Positions 8,834-17,088 of a stretch of DNA of 30,983 nucleotides are shown here, one piece after another. A model generated the notes under the pieces. It worked only from the letters and a program-made list of their open reading frames with translations. It ran no database searches and was not told the origin of the DNA. Both the position numbers and the translations under genes were made by a program. Source of the DNA: JAIVJG01 sp964236735. GTDB taxonomy: Bacteria > Acidobacteriota > Blastocatellia > Pyrinomonadales > Pyrinomonadaceae. How positions within the stretch are numbered: the first letter of the stretch is position 1; each line of letters starts with the position of its first letter. Location: contig CAXSFM010000031.1 in NCBI GenBank assembly GCA_964236735.1, positions 1-30,983 of the forward strand. Reading direction: 5' to 3'.

Positions 8834-9085
8834 GTGACAGCAATATTGAATGGAGATCATGGCAGCGACATGAGGAGCGAATTGCAAGTATGGCGTTGCG
8901 CGGCCTGCCGTTGCGTTCATCTGAGCAAAGGGCAAGTGCTGCTGACATTCACGCCGGAGGAATTTACCTCTTTCACGCAAATAGTGGTCGAATGCTATAG
9001 CAGCCAGATTCTATTTGAGAACGACAGAGACTCCGCCGAAAACCAGTCACAGGACTTTCAACTCATCAACGGTGAGGTGAACTGA
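8834..9085 (+). CDS. Small CxxC protein at the end of the iron operon
   Basis: I do not recognise a named family. The 83-residue protein has a CAACRC motif near residues 22-27 followed by VHLSKGQVLLTFTPEEF and a conserved-looking FTQIVVECY segment. It is soluble, with no signal peptide. The paired cysteines could bind Fe or Zn. It starts with GTG at 8834 after AGAGGA, 53 bases downstream of the PepSY gene and on the same strand, so it is probably the fourth gene of the iron-uptake operon. A role as an iron-related accessory protein is inference from position only. Confidence 0.7.
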   Translation: MTAILNGDHGSDMRSELQVWRCAACRCVHLSKGQVLLTFTPEEFTSFTQIVVECYSSQILFENDRDSAENQSQDFQLINGEVN

Positions 9086-9158
9086 AGCGGAACTGCTCAA
9101 GCCTGAGAAGAGCCGGTGAAGCACACGATGTTCGCCGCACAAAAACCATCTGTCCCTT

Positions 9159-10442
9159 TCAACGCAGAATCGCGCGCGCCGTCTTCATACTCCCGTCATT
9201 CTTCGCCGCGTTGAGATGCAGGATGCGCGCCATGATGTCGTAGATGTCTATGTTCTTAAAAGGCCGGGCCACAACTCGCTGCTTGAACGCGCTCCCGTGC
9301 GCGATGAATGTGGCGCGCATCGCTGCAAGCTGATTGTCGTAGCCGTGCGCGCCGATGAGATGATTCGGCATTTTACCCTTCTGCCGATCAGACTCATACC
9401 GCTCACTCGAAAACATCCGCCAGCCCTCTTCCGCCAGACAGACTATCGGCCCGATCCGTCCATTGTTTCGATAATGAAAACGCGCCGGAATATCTCGTTT
9501 CAGGTAACAACGCGCGTGTTGCAGTTTCCCCGACCTGAGCGAACGATAGATGGCTTGCTCTTCGCCTGCTCGTGGGAAGATGTGCGTGACCTCTGCGCCC
9601 CAGACGATGTGCGCGGCTGCTTTCGCGTCGAAATAGTTATCGAGAATGACGACGTGCGTCGGCACGACTGTCGCCATGCCGTGATCGGAGACGACGATGA
9701 TGTTCACCTGATCGTAGATGTTTCGCGCACGCAAGCCCTGCATGAGCCTGCCCACCGCGCCGTCAACTTCCGCAACGGCGGGGCCGACTTCCGGCGCATC
9801 GGGGCCGAAATCATGTCCGGCTGTGTCCACATCGCTGAAGTAGAGGGCGAGAAGGGTCGGGCGTTGTTCCGCAGGTAAATCAAGCCACGAGAGAGCGGCA
9901 TCCACGCGCTCGGAGTTCGGCACTTTCCCATCATAGGGTTTCCAGTAAGTCGGCCTGATGCCTTCAATCGCGGCTTCAGAACCCGGAAAGAAATAAACTC
10001 CTGCGTGCTGTCCCTGTTTTTCCGCCGTGACCCAGATCGGCTCGCCGCCCCACCAGCGCCCGTCACGCACCGCGTCGTGATTGCTCATGGAGAATGTGGC
10101 ATCGAATGCGGGATCGTAAATGTTATTGTCAACTATGCCGTGATCCTGTGGGTAGAGACCTGTGGCGATGGTGTAGTGATTTGGAAACGTGAGCGAAGGG
10201 AAAGAAGGCGTCATCCATTTCGCACGCACGCCTTCGGCTGCTAACTGGCTGAGATTCGACGCGCGATATTTTTCGAGATAGTCGGAGCGAAAGCCGTCGA
10301 GCGAGATAAGAATGACGGTCGGCTTGAGATCACCTTTCCGGATCGTCGCGGCCCCGATGCCGGAATTAAGAAGTAGCGAGAATATAATCCAGAGCAGAGT
10401 GAAAGTTCTGTTCGACGCAACCGGCAGTATACTTTTTTTCAT
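9159..10442 (-). CDS. Secreted nucleotide pyrophosphatase/phosphodiesterase (alkaline phosphatase superfamily)
   Basis: This enzyme is predicted to hydrolyse phosphodiester or pyrophosphate bonds of nucleotides outside the cytoplasm. The NPP motifs are present in order: ISLDGFRSDYL (metal Asp), PSLTFPNHYT (Thr nucleophile), DVDTAGHDFGP (Asp and His), VVSDHGM (Asp-His pair) and IGAHGYDN (His). The ATG at 10442 is preferred to an upstream TTG at 10463 because GGAGAG lies 9 bases before it and MKKS leads straight into a signal peptide (hydrophobic at about 13-31). The product is then 427 residues, usual for bacterial NPPs. The neighbour upstream on the same strand is another secreted phosphatase, suggesting joint phosphate scavenging from nucleotides. 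Confidence 0.92.
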   Translation of the reverse strand: MKKSILPVASNRTFTLLWIIFSLLLNSGIGAATIRKGDLKPTVILISLDGFRSDYLEKYRASNLSQLAAEGVRAKWMTPSFPSLTFPNHYTIATGLYPQDHGIVDNNIYDPAFDATFSMSNHDAVRDGRWWGGEPIWVTAEKQGQHAGVYFFPGSEAAIEGIRPTYWKPYDGKVPNSERVDAALSWLDLPAEQRPTLLALYFSDVDTAGHDFGPDAPEVGPAVAEVDGAVGRLMQGLRARNIYDQVNIIVVSDHGMATVVPTHVVILDNYFDAKAAAHIVWGAEVTHIFPRAGEEQAIYRSLRSGKLQHARCYLKRDIPARFHYRNNGRIGPIVCLAEEGWRMFSSERYESDRQKGKMPNHLIGAHGYDNQLAAMRATFIAHGSAFKQRVVARPFKNIDIYDIMARILHLNAAKNDGSMKTARAILR

Positions 10443-10493
10443 CGGGGCACGCTCTCCATGCAATCTTTAACCAGCAGGAAATCAGTCTCTCCT

Positions 10494-11336
10494 TCAGTAG
10501 GTCTTTAACCGGCTCTTTCTCTTCGCGGCCTTCTCTTCTTCCGTCAACTTGAAGTGGTAATCGTAGATCGAGTTCTCCCAATCACCATACATCGGGTTGG
10601 GCAACACTATGAACCGCGTGCCGAACTGTCTCCGGTTTTTCTCTACCGCCGCCATCCTGCTGTCAACCGTCAGACTGCTTTCAAAGACCTCCGCAAAGTC
10701 GTTGAGGTTATCGCCCATCAGGAGAACAATTCGATACCTCGCACTGACGGATTGGCGGCGTGGCTCTTTGCCGGGACTTTTGGCATCGGTTCTGACCAGC
10801 AAAGTCTGTTCGCTGACATCTGGAAAACCAAGCTTCCGCAAATTGGCCGCCGTCGCTTCTTTCTCGACCTGTTTGCGGTTGGTAACGTAGAAGACGCGCG
10901 CGCCTCTCGAAGCGGCGTAGCGGAGGAACTCGACCGCGCCGGGGAGAGCCGTCGCCTCCGCGCGGTTGACCCACTGCGTCCAACTCTGCGCGTCGTAATT
11001 CTGCTGGTTCTTCAACAGCGTGGCTTGATAGCGACTGTTGTCGAGCACCGTTTCGTCCACGTCAACCACAACGGCGCGCTTCGCTCTGTTCCGGCGACTG
11101 ATTCTTAAATCTCTATCCAGAAGCATCCTCGCCAGCGTGAATGCCTGATAAGCCAGAGCGCGCTTTTCTCCGGAGGATTGCGTCCAGAGGATTGCGCCCT
11201 CTTGATATTCGTTATTCGCTTGGTTCTGTGTAGCAGGTACAGAGGTCTGAGCAATAGCAGGCAGCGAGTAGATCAAAGACAGAAGGATCAGGCTTGGCAA
11301 ACATCTTGCAACGTTCCTTTGACGATCAATTTTCAT
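10494..11336 (-). CDS. Secreted HAD-type acid phosphatase, e(P4)/class C family
   Basis: The 280-residue protein belongs to the 5'-nucleotidase lipoprotein e(P4) group of HAD phosphatases, which dephosphorylate nucleotides in the periplasm or at the surface. VVVDVDETVLDN (about residues 89-100) holds the two catalytic Asp residues, FYVTNRK the motif-2 Thr, and LLMGDNLNDF the motif-4 acidic residues. LLSLIYSLPAIAQ ends a signal peptide near residue 30. No lipobox Cys is present, so it is probably soluble rather than a lipoprotein. The ATG at 11336 follows GGAGG with 6-base spacing; longer upstream frames are rejected on that ground. The NPP gene starts 51 bases downstream, so the pair is probably one operon. 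Confidence 0.92.
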   Translation of the reverse strand: MKIDRQRNVARCLPSLILLSLIYSLPAIAQTSVPATQNQANNEYQEGAILWTQSSGEKRALAYQAFTLARMLLDRDLRISRRNRAKRAVVVDVDETVLDNSRYQATLLKNQQNYDAQSWTQWVNRAEATALPGAVEFLRYAASRGARVFYVTNRKQVEKEATAANLRKLGFPDVSEQTLLVRTDAKSPGKEPRRQSVSARYRIVLLMGDNLNDFAEVFESSLTVDSRMAAVEKNRRQFGTRFIVLPNPMYGDWENSIYDYHFKLTEEEKAAKRKSRLKTY

Positions 11337-11465
11337 CTCAACCCTCCATGTAAAATTGTAATGAGCCTTGACGCTGGCTCCTAATTTTGTTCGTGTGCGA
11401 TGGGGTCTTCTTAATATCACATCAATTAAGCGATGCGAAGATAATCTTACCGGATCATCCCTACT

Positions 11466-11999
11466 TTGGCGTGGGGAATCTATATCGGGTACAGCCGAGC
11501 TACGAAGATCACGCCCGGTATCTATCAATACACTTCTATCGATGATTGCATGAGGTTCCGTGTGCTCGGCATCTACTCACGCCGCACGGCCAGGAACAGT
11601 GTGCACTTTCTCGAAGAACGGATGATCGGTGAGTTCCCGTTTCCGATCCAACGCATCCAGTCGGATCGCGGAGCGGAGTTCTTCGGCCTAGAGTTTCAAA
11701 AAGCGATGCAACGCAACAGTATCAAATTCCGCCCCATCCGTCCGCGCTCGCCGCACCTCAATGGCAAGGTTGAACGATCACAGAAAACGGATAAGATTGA
11801 GTTGTACCCGATGGTTGATCTGGCTGATTCAGAATTAGCACAGCGGCTTGAAGAATGGCAGTTCTCTTACAACTGGCATCGCCCGCATAGTTCACTGAAA
11901 GGCAAGACGCCGATGGAACGCTACTGTGATTTGATGGAGCAAACCCCGCTCAACGAAGATGCTTGTGCTCATTACGATGCTGACAAAGAAATCATTTAA
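11466..11999 (+). pseudogene. IS481-family transposase remnant (C-terminal half)
   Basis: The fragment keeps most of an rve integrase core: YQYTSIDDCMRFRVLGIY, FPFPIQRIQSDRGAEFFG (second Asp) and RPRSPHLNGKVERSQKTD (Glu), then EWQFSYNWHRPH and KGKTPMERY. These are strong IS481 signatures. The N-terminal helix-turn-helix half is missing. The segment before KITPGIYQY reads GYSRAT where the family has the first catalytic Asp, so catalysis is lost. It is a dead fragment lying between the phosphatase pair and modA. No terminal repeats were found. Confidence 0.85.
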
Positions 12000-12086
12000 G
12001 AACGCAACTACAAGGTCGAAATGCATTTGCGTAAATTGAAACGATGTTAGTGATACTCACAAATGAGCCAAGTATGTTATGTCTTG

Positions 12087-12881
12087 TCATGGCTTCCGAT
12101 AGCCATATTGTTCGAGTATCGCCTGTCCTTTCTCGCTCAACACAAACTCAGTGAAGCGTCGCGCCTCATCCTGCTTACTTGAAGCCTTGACCACTCCCAA
12201 CGCCTGATCTATCGGTTGATGCAGGCGCTCATCAACTTCGATATATCGCCCCTCATCCGGCTTCACCAAAGCGAGCGGGAGAAATGCCACCTCCGCGTTA
12301 CCTGTCGCGGCATATTGCTTCGTCTGTGCGACGTTCTGTGCATACACGACTTTTGGCTCGACCTGTTGCCAGAGATTCAAAGCGCGGAGTGATACAACGC
12401 TGGCTTGACCATAAGGAGCAAGCTCAGGCTTGGCGATAGCAACACTCTTGACCTCAGCGCGCGTAATGTCCTCGATGTGGGTGATGCTGACGGTGCTTCC
12501 CGGCGGCGTCCAGAGCACGAGCCGCCCGCGTGCGTAGAGGGCGCGCGTGCCGGGCGTGAGTAGTCCTTTACTCTCCAGTCCTTCAACGTGTTCGACATCA
12601 GCTGCCGCGAAGACATCGAACGGCGCGCCGTTCTCAATCTGCTTGGCGAGGTCAGTTGTCCCGCCGAAGCTGTACACCACGCGCACGCCCCTATCGGCGG
12701 TAAACTGTTTTGCTACTTCCGCGAAAGCATCTGTGAGATTAGCTGCCGCCGCGACGTTGATCTCCGTCGTTGCATTGCTCTGCCCGGTTGAAGGAGTGCG
12801 GCGGGCGCACGCGAAGTTGATGCCCAACGAAGCGAGCAACAAAGACATACACAGGACTTTGATTGATGCCAGCATCTTCAT
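12087..12881 (-). CDS. modA: Molybdate ABC transporter substrate-binding protein
   Basis: This 264-residue ModA-family protein binds molybdate or tungstate in the periplasm. Signatures are VAAAANLTDAFAEVAKQF, VVYSFGGTTDLAKQI (anion-site Ser/Thr), GAPFDVFAAADVEHVE, IAKPELAPYGQASV and a C-terminal FTEFVLSEKGQAILEQYGY. A signal peptide covers about residues 1-26. NFACARR might be a degenerate lipobox, but the -3 residue is unusual. The start ATG at 12881 is 14 bases after the preceding gene, in one operon with it and the Oar-type receptor. ModB and ModC are not encoded nearby; only 87 bases separate this gene from a dead IS481 fragment. Confidence 0.93.
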   Translation of the reverse strand: MKMLASIKVLCMSLLLASLGINFACARRTPSTGQSNATTEINVAAAANLTDAFAEVAKQFTADRGVRVVYSFGGTTDLAKQIENGAPFDVFAAADVEHVEGLESKGLLTPGTRALYARGRLVLWTPPGSTVSITHIEDITRAEVKSVAIAKPELAPYGQASVVSLRALNLWQQVEPKVVYAQNVAQTKQYAATGNAEVAFLPLALVKPDEGRYIEVDERLHQPIDQALGVVKASSKQDEARRFTEFVLSEKGQAILEQYGYRKP

Positions 12882-12895
12882 GTTCTCTCCCTTTC

Positions 12896-13441
12896 CTACT
12901 GAGCGCGTCGGATCGTCAGAGAGTTGACTTGTCGCACCCAGCGCGCCTGCCGCTTCTCATCCGGCACCACGATGCGGAGCGGTCCCTCAGAAGCTGCTAA
13001 AGGCTTGCCGTCCCGCCGATCAGCGAGCAGGATGACGCGATCTGTGAAGGCATGATCGAGTTCCGGCAGAGCAAAGACGACGCGGTAATTATCCGCCGCG
13101 TCCGCGACCAGAAACAAAGCCAGACTTTTGCCCTTCAGGTGATCGCCGAATTTCACACCGGCCAGCTTCAATATTTCGCCAAGCTCGACGCCCTCAAACG
13201 CAGCTTCCTTTCCATTATGTTCTGTGGCGCGTACTGTCCGACGTGGCAGCTTGGCGAGGTCAGCGACGGTCAGCTTGAGCGTGTGTTCGACTTCTCCGCC
13301 GACGTTCAGGAGAATTTCTCCCGCCGGTGCGCGCTCCCGCGCCGGTTGCGATGCCTGACCGTAAATTGAAGATGCGAGAGGCAAAGTCAGGATGGTGACA
13401 ATGCCGAGCCAACGAAGAGTTCTCATCAACCATAAGTTCAT
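12896..13441 (-). CDS. Secreted molybdopterin-binding-domain protein (sulfite-oxidase fold) lacking the Cys ligand
   Basis: The 181-residue protein has a signal peptide (about 1-29) and a single oxidoreductase molybdopterin-binding domain: LTVADLAKLPRRTV, EGVELGEILKLAGV, DNYRVVFALPELD and EGPLRIVVPDEKRQARWVRQV. In catalytic sulfite-oxidase relatives a Cys binds molybdenum. Here the segment after the LAKLPR strand reads ATEHNGKEAAFEG, with no Cys. It may therefore bind cofactor without catalysis, act as a carrier or receptor accessory, or be degenerate; this is inference. The ATG at 13441 is preceded by AAGGAG at good spacing. It sits 22 bases after the Oar-type receptor gene and 14 before modA, which supports a shared molybdenum role. 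Confidence 0.85.
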   Translation of the reverse strand: MNLWLMRTLRWLGIVTILTLPLASSIYGQASQPARERAPAGEILLNVGGEVEHTLKLTVADLAKLPRRTVRATEHNGKEAAFEGVELGEILKLAGVKFGDHLKGKSLALFLVADAADNYRVVFALPELDHAFTDRVILLADRRDGKPLAASEGPLRIVVPDEKRQARWVRQVNSLTIRRAQ

Positions 13442-13463
13442 GGCAGTTCTCCTTATGCCGTCC

Positions 13464-16400
13464 TTAGAAGTTGAATTTCAACCCGAACTGGATGACGCGC
13501 GGGTCGCCCGCCGAGGTGATCGAGCCGAAGCCCGCCGAGCCGAGCACGACATTCGGCGCTCCGAGCGGGGGCGTATTCGTCAAATTAAAAATCTCCGTGC
13601 GAAACTCCAGATCCTTCGTTTCGCCAAAGGGCGTGCGCTTGATGAAGGCGATGTCGGCGTTGCGGTAGTGCGGCCCGCGCACAGGATTGCGCGAGCTGTT
13701 GCCGAGCGTGAACTGCGGCGCGACGGTGAAAGCCGCTGTGTTGAAGAAACGTGCGGTCGTCTGCTGCGACGACGAGAGACTCGGGTCGGCGACGCGGTTC
13801 GGTCGTTGCATGCCGAAGCCGGCGAAGGCATTGAAGTTCGTCGCCTGCGTGACGGCGAGCGGCAATCCCGATTGCAACGTCACCACGCCGGTCACTTCCC
13901 AGCCCTGCAAGAGTTTCCCCGCAACCCCGCCGGGATCTAACATCTTTCCGTTGCCGAAGGGTAGCTCATACGTGAAACTGCCGACGAAGACGTTCGGTAT
14001 GTCGCCGGTCGAAACGTCGCGCTCCAGCCGCCGGTTGAAGCTGTCGGCGACGGGAAAGTTCGCCACCGGCCCAGTCAGGATCGAAGCGTCGAAGACGGAC
14101 GAGGCTTCGTCAATTAGCTTCGAGCGCGTGTAGCTGGCAAGGAATGAGAGACCGCGCGAGAATCGCTGTTCGAGCTTGGCTTGCAGCGCGTTGTAGTTGG
14201 TGTTGCCGACGTTGTTACGATACAGGCTGACAGTCGTGAAGCGCGGGAACGGCCTGAGCAATTGGGCGCGCGTGATGGTCGGATCGCCTAGAGACGAGTT
14301 GCGCGGAATCTGCCCGAAGAACGGATTCGGAACTCTCTCAAGCAGCGTCGCGCCGTGCGCGAGTTGCGCGGCGGTGAGTTGGTTGATGTTCGTATCGGGG
14401 ATGCCGACATGAGTAATCTTCGACCCGGCGTAAGCGACTTCCACTACCATGTTCTTCGTCAGTTCGCGCTGCACGGCAAAGTTCCACTGCTGCACGTAGC
14501 CGGAGCCGAGCCCGCGATCAACCGAGAACACGCCCTGACCGAGTCCCGCGTCCGGCGTCGTCTGAATCGGCGCGACCGACGGCCCTGTTGAGAGCACAAA
14601 CGCGGGGTTGAGGTTATCAAGCGTGCGTTGCGTGACGGTCTGAATAAACGGGAATTGCGGGACGGTGAAAGGCGTGGTGATGCCCGCCTGCTCAATCCAT
14701 GTTATCCCGTATCCTGCGCGCGCGCCCGTTTTCTCGCCGATGCGGTAAGCGATGCCGAGCCGCGGGCCGAAGTCGAGTTTATGCAGTTGGCGACCGCTTT
14801 CAGAAAAGCCGCTCTGCCCTAAATAATCGAGTTGCTGCGTCTGTAGGTTAAAGACCGCGCCCTGATTATCGAGAATGGTCGAAGGGAAATTGAGCGTGTA
14901 GCGCAACCCGGCGTTGATGGTCAGTCGAGACGTTGCCTTCCAGTCGTCCTGCACGAAATATTCCTGAATGTGCGCACGGGGTCTGAGCGCGTCTTGTTGC
15001 AGGTCAATGGAGAAAGTCTGCACCTGCCCGAGCAGGAAGCTGGCGAGCGAGTTGCCGGTGAAACTTGAGAGCGCAGTCCCGACGCCGGGGACGCCCTGCG
15101 AATTGGTGAACAGCGTGCTGAAGGCGAACTGACCCGTAGGCGACGGCGGTTGAATCACGTCGAGGCGTTCCCAACGGAAATCCAAACCGAACTTCAACGA
15201 ATGACGACCGCGCTGGAGCGAGACGGCGTCGAAGACTTGCGTCACGTCGGTGCGAAAGTCGGAAGCTGTATTGGCGGGCGAACCCAACTGCTGAAAGCCG
15301 GCGATGGTGAAGGTCGGGAGCGTGTTCTGGAATGCCGCGTTCGAGGGGATGCCGGGAAGTCTCAGAGATTGAGAGGCCGGGGCGTCGAGCGCGGTCGCTT
15401 GGCGATCAATGCTGCGCCTCGTGTAGCCGAAGCGAAGCTCGTTGACGACGCGCGGGCCGAAGACGCGCACGTAGTTGCCGACGAAGGAAGCGGCTCTCGT
15501 GCCGGTCAGTCCGATGACTCCGCTCGTGAGATTGCCGCTCCCTTCGGGCAGCGGCCTCACCGGGTCGGTCACATCCCTTGCATAAGAGAAGCGACCGAAG
15601 AGTTGATTGCTATCGGAGAAACGATGATCTATGCGGATGTCGAACTGATCCTGATTCTCGCTCTCATTGGCGACGCGCGAGAAATTGTTCGCCGCGCCGG
15701 AGGCGGTCGGAAGCGGGTAGCGATTGAGCAGCGCCGCCGCGACGGGGTCGAACGTGGCGACTGGAATCACGTTACCGGCATACGCCCGCCGGTCGCCGGG
15801 ACGAAAGAGTTGTCCCGCGCGCGCCTGAATCGTGCTGCCGTTCGTGTCGGTGACATTGATCGGCGTGTTGCCTGCGGCAGTAGTCGTGGCTGTGCCTGAA
15901 GGCGTCAGAAAAAGCGGAGCGCCGAGACTGGCGGAGAAGTTGCCGCCCCGTTGCGCCAGCGTCGGCACGGTCGAAGTAAGCACACGCCCGATTAACTGCC
16001 GCGTGCCCTGATAGTCGCCGAAGAAGAAAGTCTTGTCCTCGATGATGTGGCCGCCGAACACGAAGCCGAACTGGTTACGGCGAAACACAGGCTTCTTCGG
16101 GTTCGCGGCGGTCTGCGGCGCGAACAGGTTGCGCGCGTTCAAGACCTCATTGCGAAAAAACTCGAAGGCCGTGCCGTGAAAATCATTCGTGCCTGATTTC
16201 GTGGTGAGGTTGACCACTCCGCCATTGAAACGCCCGAACTCAGCGGACGGGCTGTTGACTTCGACTTTGAACTCCTGAATCGCTTCAGGGATAGGAAAGA
16301 AAGCGACCTGTCCGGGTTCGGGTTGGAGTACGGAGATGCCGTCGAACAGGTACTCGTTCGTGCGCGGGCGACCGCCATTGATGCGCGGGAACGATGGCCC

Positions 16401-16940
16401 GGCGGTTGTCGGCGGGGGCTGCGCAACGCCCGCCGAGAGCGAGACGAGCGAAAGAAAGTTGCGCCCGTTGAGCGGGATGTCCACGATCTTGCGATTGCTG
16501 ACGACCTGACCCAAACTCCCGGTCTCAGTGCGTAAGAGCGATGCATTGGCGTTGACCGTCACGCTCTCGCTCACCGTGCCAGGTTCAAGCGCGACATCCA
16601 CACGCACGCGCTCGCCCGTGGCAAATTGCACACCCTCGCGCACCAACCGTTTGAAGCCTGTGGCTTCGACGTTGATGGTGTACGCCCCCGGCTTGAGGTT
16701 GGTGATCGTATAGACACCGCCTTCCCCAGTGGTCGAAGTGAATGCCTGACCTGTTGAGACTTCCGTGGCGTTGATCTGTGCCCGGGCGACAGCCGCGCCC
16801 GCTTGGTCGCGCACTTCCCCAGTCAGTTCCGCCTGTCCGGCTTGAGCATGAACTACGCTGGCCGGGTAATAAAATGAACAGATGAGAATCGAGACGAAGA
16901 GGAAAAAGACACGGGTATAGTTGAGTAGCCGTCCCTGCAT
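13464..16940 (-). CDS. Oar-type TonB-dependent receptor with carboxypeptidase-regulatory-like domain
   Basis: This 1158-residue outer-membrane protein follows the plan expanded in Acidobacteriota. A signal peptide covers about 1-32. A carboxypeptidase-regulatory-like beta-sandwich runs from 37 to 120 (ELTGEVRDQAGAAVARAQI, then YTITNLKPGAYTINVEATG). The plug domain at about 130-235 includes VDIPLNGRNFLSLVSLSAG, YLFDGISV and NGGVVNLTTKSGTN. A long barrel ends in IQFGLKFNF. Most members are guessed to take up sugars or peptides. Here the next two genes encode a molybdopterin-domain protein and ModA, and the leader looks like a molybdenum-cofactor riboswitch, so a molybdate or molybdenum-chelate substrate is proposed. 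The ATG at 16940 follows AAAGGAG. Confidence 0.92.
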   Translation of the reverse strand: MQGRLLNYTRVFFLFVSILICSFYYPASVVHAQAGQAELTGEVRDQAGAAVARAQINATEVSTGQAFTSTTGEGGVYTITNLKPGAYTINVEATGFKRLVREGVQFATGERVRVDVALEPGTVSESVTVNANASLLRTETGSLGQVVSNRKIVDIPLNGRNFLSLVSLSAGVAQPPPTTAGPSFPRINGGRPRTNEYLFDGISVLQPEPGQVAFFPIPEAIQEFKVEVNSPSAEFGRFNGGVVNLTTKSGTNDFHGTAFEFFRNEVLNARNLFAPQTAANPKKPVFRRNQFGFVFGGHIIEDKTFFFGDYQGTRQLIGRVLTSTVPTLAQRGGNFSASLGAPLFLTPSGTATTTAAGNTPINVTDTNGSTIQARAGQLFRPGDRRAYAGNVIPVATFDPVAAALLNRYPLPTASGAANNFSRVANESENQDQFDIRIDHRFSDSNQLFGRFSYARDVTDPVRPLPEGSGNLTSGVIGLTGTRAASFVGNYVRVFGPRVVNELRFGYTRRSIDRQATALDAPASQSLRLPGIPSNAAFQNTLPTFTIAGFQQLGSPANTASDFRTDVTQVFDAVSLQRGRHSLKFGLDFRWERLDVIQPPSPTGQFAFSTLFTNSQGVPGVGTALSSFTGNSLASFLLGQVQTFSIDLQQDALRPRAHIQEYFVQDDWKATSRLTINAGLRYTLNFPSTILDNQGAVFNLQTQQLDYLGQSGFSESGRQLHKLDFGPRLGIAYRIGEKTGARAGYGITWIEQAGITTPFTVPQFPFIQTVTQRTLDNLNPAFVLSTGPSVAPIQTTPDAGLGQGVFSVDRGLGSGYVQQWNFAVQRELTKNMVVEVAYAGSKITHVGIPDTNINQLTAAQLAHGATLLERVPNPFFGQIPRNSSLGDPTITRAQLLRPFPRFTTVSLYRNNVGNTNYNALQAKLEQRFSRGLSFLASYTRSKLIDEASSVFDASILTGPVANFPVADSFNRRLERDVSTGDIPNVFVGSFTYELPFGNGKMLDPGGVAGKLLQGWEVTGVVTLQSGLPLAVTQATNFNAFAGFGMQRPNRVADPSLSSSQQTTARFFNTAAFTVAPQFTLGNSSRNPVRGPHYRNADIAFIKRTPFGETKDLEFRTEIFNLTNTPPLGAPNVVLGSAGFGSITSAGDPRVIQFGLKFNF

Positions 16941-17040
16941 GAAAGCTCCTTTCCAAATGTGGGAGGCGTGAGCGTTTCCACGTCACACCCTATCGGCTAC
17001 TCGCCCGTAGGCCATTGGCTTTTTTTTAACCCGTAGGTAT
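16941..17040 (-). promoter_or_regulatory. Structured 5' leader, Moco-riboswitch-like
   Basis: Read on the minus strand, the leader of the receptor gene forms several stems. One is GGCCTAC/GTAGCC around GGGCGA. The next is GGTGTGA-CG, loop TGGAAA, CG-C-TCACGCC. A third pairs CTCC of GCCTCCC with the GGAG of the ribosome site AAAGGAG. The GTGAC-stem-loop-CAC element followed by a purine-rich ribosome site recalls the E. coli moaA molybdenum-cofactor leader. Occlusion of the ribosome site suggests control of translation. The genes downstream are molybdenum-related. I compared from memory, without a covariance model, so identity with the known Moco motif is not proven. Confidence 0.5.
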
Positions 17041-17050
17041 CGGTAGCTCG
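16991..17050. repeat. Paired short repeats in the leader/promoter of the molybdenum operon
   Basis: CCCGTAGG occurs at 17004-17011 and 17030-17037. Outside these copies lie TATCGGCTACTCG (16991-17003) and TATCGGTAGCTCG (17038-17050), which differ only by a shifted C. The 18 bases between contain eight T in a row. The arrangement could be a binding site for the HTH/TOBE regulator encoded just upstream, or part of the leader fold. Confidence 0.45.
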
Positions 17051-17088
17051 GAGTTGGTTCAGTTGTTACGTGCGGCGGGCTTCCTGCC

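Noticed and set aside
11337..11528. 64-codon N-terminal extension of the acid phosphatase
   Set aside because: The extension has no export signal at its start and overlaps the IS481 fragment, while the internal ATG at 11336 has GGAGG and leads directly into a signal peptide.
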